This document shows, piece after piece, positions 23,575 through 24,477 of a stretch of DNA of 24,477 nucleotides (position 1 is the first letter of the stretch; each line of letters opens with the position of its first letter). The position numbers and the translations under genes are program-made. The stretch comes from JAMCXS01 sp964459065 (GTDB lineage Bacteria > Acidobacteriota > Terriglobia > UBA7540): contig CAYWMN010000024.1 of the NCBI GenBank assembly GCA_964459065.1, positions 1 to 24,477 on the forward strand, read 5' to 3'. The notes under the pieces were generated by a model, which was not told the DNA's origin, searched no databases, and saw only the letters and a program-made list of their open reading frames with translations.

Positions 23575-24210
23575 ATGACAGAAGCAATTTCTGAAACCAC
23601 GAATCCCAAGCAGAAGCTGCGGGAGATTTGCCGCACGGCCGCCCGCGTCTTCTACGAAAAGGGCTACGACGGCGCCTCCATGCAGGATATCGCCAGCGCC
23701 GTGGGCCTGACCAAGGCGGGGCTCTATCACCACGTGGGCAGCAAAGACCGCCTGCTGTTTGAAATCATGAACTACGGCATGGATATTCTGGAAGAGACGG
23801 TGCTCGAAAAGGTCAAAGACATCCAGGACCCCAGCGAGAAGCTTCGCCAGACCATCCAGGGCCACATCGACCTGGTCATCCGCGCCCGCGACCTGGAAAT
23901 CACCGTGATCCTGCATGAGAACCGGTCGCTGAAGGGCGCGCTGCGCAAAAAGATCAATGCTCGCAAAAAATCCTACATTCACTATCTCGTCGATCTGATT
24001 TCCCAGGTCCAGGATCAGGCCGGAGGGGAGCCGCTGATCGCTCCGGTGCTGGCGGCCTTCAACCTGCTGGGCATCATCAACTGGCTCTACCAGTGGTATC
24101 AGCCCGACGGCAGCATCAGCCAGAGCGAGATCACTCAGGGCTGCGTCGACTTCTTTTTCCGGGGCCTCGTCGGCAGCGCCGAGCCCTCCACTCCACCCAA
24201 AGCCGGCTGA
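23575..24210 (+). CDS. TetR/AcrR-family transcriptional regulator
   Basis: A 211-residue protein with the typical TetR N-terminal DNA-binding domain: REICRTAARVFYEKGYDGAS leads into the helix-turn-helix MQDIASAVGLTKAGLYHHVG, then SKDRLLFEIM. The remaining all-helical part (about residues 70-200, ending DFFFRGLV) is the ligand-binding and dimerisation domain of the YerO/FadR-like group. Its position opposite the hydrolase gene suggests that it controls that gene and itself; a role in fatty-acid or envelope stress response, common in such regulators, is equally possible. ATG 23575 is preceded by a weak GGTGAG. Confidence 0.9.
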   Translation: MTEAISETTNPKQKLREICRTAARVFYEKGYDGASMQDIASAVGLTKAGLYHHVGSKDRLLFEIMNYGMDILEETVLEKVKDIQDPSEKLRQTIQGHIDLVIRARDLEITVILHENRSLKGALRKKINARKKSYIHYLVDLISQVQDQAGGEPLIAPVLAAFNLLGIINWLYQWYQPDGSISQSEITQGCVDFFFRGLVGSAEPSTPPKAG

Positions 24211-24231
24211 GCGCCCGGGCGTTGCTCCCTC

Positions 24232-24260
24232 TTGTCCGGCGTGCTAGCATCGCTTACCAT
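24232..24260 (+). promoter_or_regulatory. Candidate promoter of prephenate dehydratase gene
   Basis: TTGTCC (24232-24237) and TACCAT (24255-24260) lie 17 bp apart, each matching four of six consensus bases, with the ATG 31 bp downstream. Confidence 0.33.
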
Positions 24261-24291
24261 CAAACTCTGAACCAGGAGATGAGGCTTTCTG

Positions 24292-24477
24292 ATGAGCAAG
24301 ACAACAGTTGCTTTCCAGGGCGAGCGCGGGGCCTTCAGCGAAGAGGCCGCCTACAAGCTGCTGGGCCGCGAGATTCAGGTGCTGCCTTGCGAGACTTTTG
24401 AGGCCGCTTTTCTGAGCGTGGTCAAAAAGAAAGCCTCCTACTGCCTGGTCCCCATTGAAAACACGCTGGCCGGGTCA
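24292..24477 (+). CDS. pheA: Prephenate dehydratase, N-terminal part (3' truncated by window edge)
   Basis: The first 62 residues read TVAFQGERGAFSEEAAYKLL, ETFEAAFLSVVKKKASYCLV and PIENTLAGS. These are the opening blocks of the prephenate dehydratase domain (GxxGxxSE..A, TFxxxFxAV, PIENSxxGS). The enzyme converts prephenate to phenylpyruvate in phenylalanine synthesis in the cytoplasm. The start ATG 24292 has GAGG seven bases upstream. The sequence lacks an N-terminal chorismate mutase domain, so it is the monofunctional type, or has its ACT domain beyond the window. It marks a return to core metabolism. Confidence 0.93.
   Translation, partial: MSKTTVAFQGERGAFSEEAAYKLLGREIQVLPCETFEAAFLSVVKKKASYCLVPIENTLAGS

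Noticed and set aside
1..24477. CRISPR array, tRNA, rRNA, integrase or phage genes
   Set aside because: I saw no regularly spaced repeats, no cloverleaf or rRNA signatures and no integrase, transposase or phage structural motifs.

Overview
The window is about 24.5 kb of GC-rich bacterial DNA. It carries the downstream part of a long exopolysaccharide (EPS) biosynthesis and export operon on the + strand (1 to about 18.7 kb). An accessory stretch follows (18.7-23.3 kb, - strand), then the start of what looks like ordinary chromosome: a TetR-family regulator and prephenate dehydratase. The gene style suggests an environmental Acidobacteriota-like genome assembled from a metagenome: GT4 glycosyltransferases in tandem, CelD/FemAB-type acyltransferases, DegT aminotransferase, IPT/TIG plus beta-helix lipoprotein, high GC. 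That assignment is inference. A 10-N scaffold gap confirms a draft assembly.

Layout: 1-4928 holds the end of an ATP-grasp ligase gene, two paralogous Wzx-like flippases, an APH-fold kinase-like protein, and a decayed second copy of the kinase between them. 5030-6621 is a comA-comB pair (phosphosulfolactate synthase and 2-phosphosulfolactate phosphatase), which together make 3-sulfolactate from phosphoenolpyruvate and sulfite. 6687-13435 encodes a Wzy/O-antigen-ligase-like polymerase, a NodB-type deacetylase, two tandem GT4 glycosyltransferases, a WecG/TagA/CpsF glycosyltransferase and a sugar epimerase/dehydratase. 13509-17351 encodes a CelD-type acyltransferase, a DegT-type aminotransferase and a FemAB-like acyltransferase. 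The last is cut by an assembly artefact. 17406-18668 is a membrane-anchored beta-helix protein, and a near-perfect intrinsic terminator closes the operon. A convergent lipoprotein with three IPT/TIG domains and the same beta-helix follows (18771-20648, -). Then come about 850 bp without a convincing gene, a secreted glycoside-hydrolase-like protein (-), and a divergent TetR regulator.

Working model: glycosyltransferases, epimerase and aminotransferase build a lipid-linked repeat unit with an amino sugar. The flippases export it, the Wzy-like protein polymerises it, and the deacetylase and beta-helix proteins act on the exported polymer. The unusual element is the ComA-ComB pair embedded in the operon beside an ATP-grasp ligase and two GNAT-fold acyltransferases. 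I infer that sulfolactate may be made as a sulfonated, acidic decoration of the polymer. This is the best candidate for an undescribed system here. The enzyme assignments rest on visible family motifs; the decoration role is a hypothesis.

Other points of note: a UGA codon between a well-initiated 25-codon ORF and the kinase frame; a kinase pseudogene that may translationally couple the second flippase; and a chimeric 119-nt insert, probably an antisense rarA fragment, that splits an otherwise intact FemAB-like gene.
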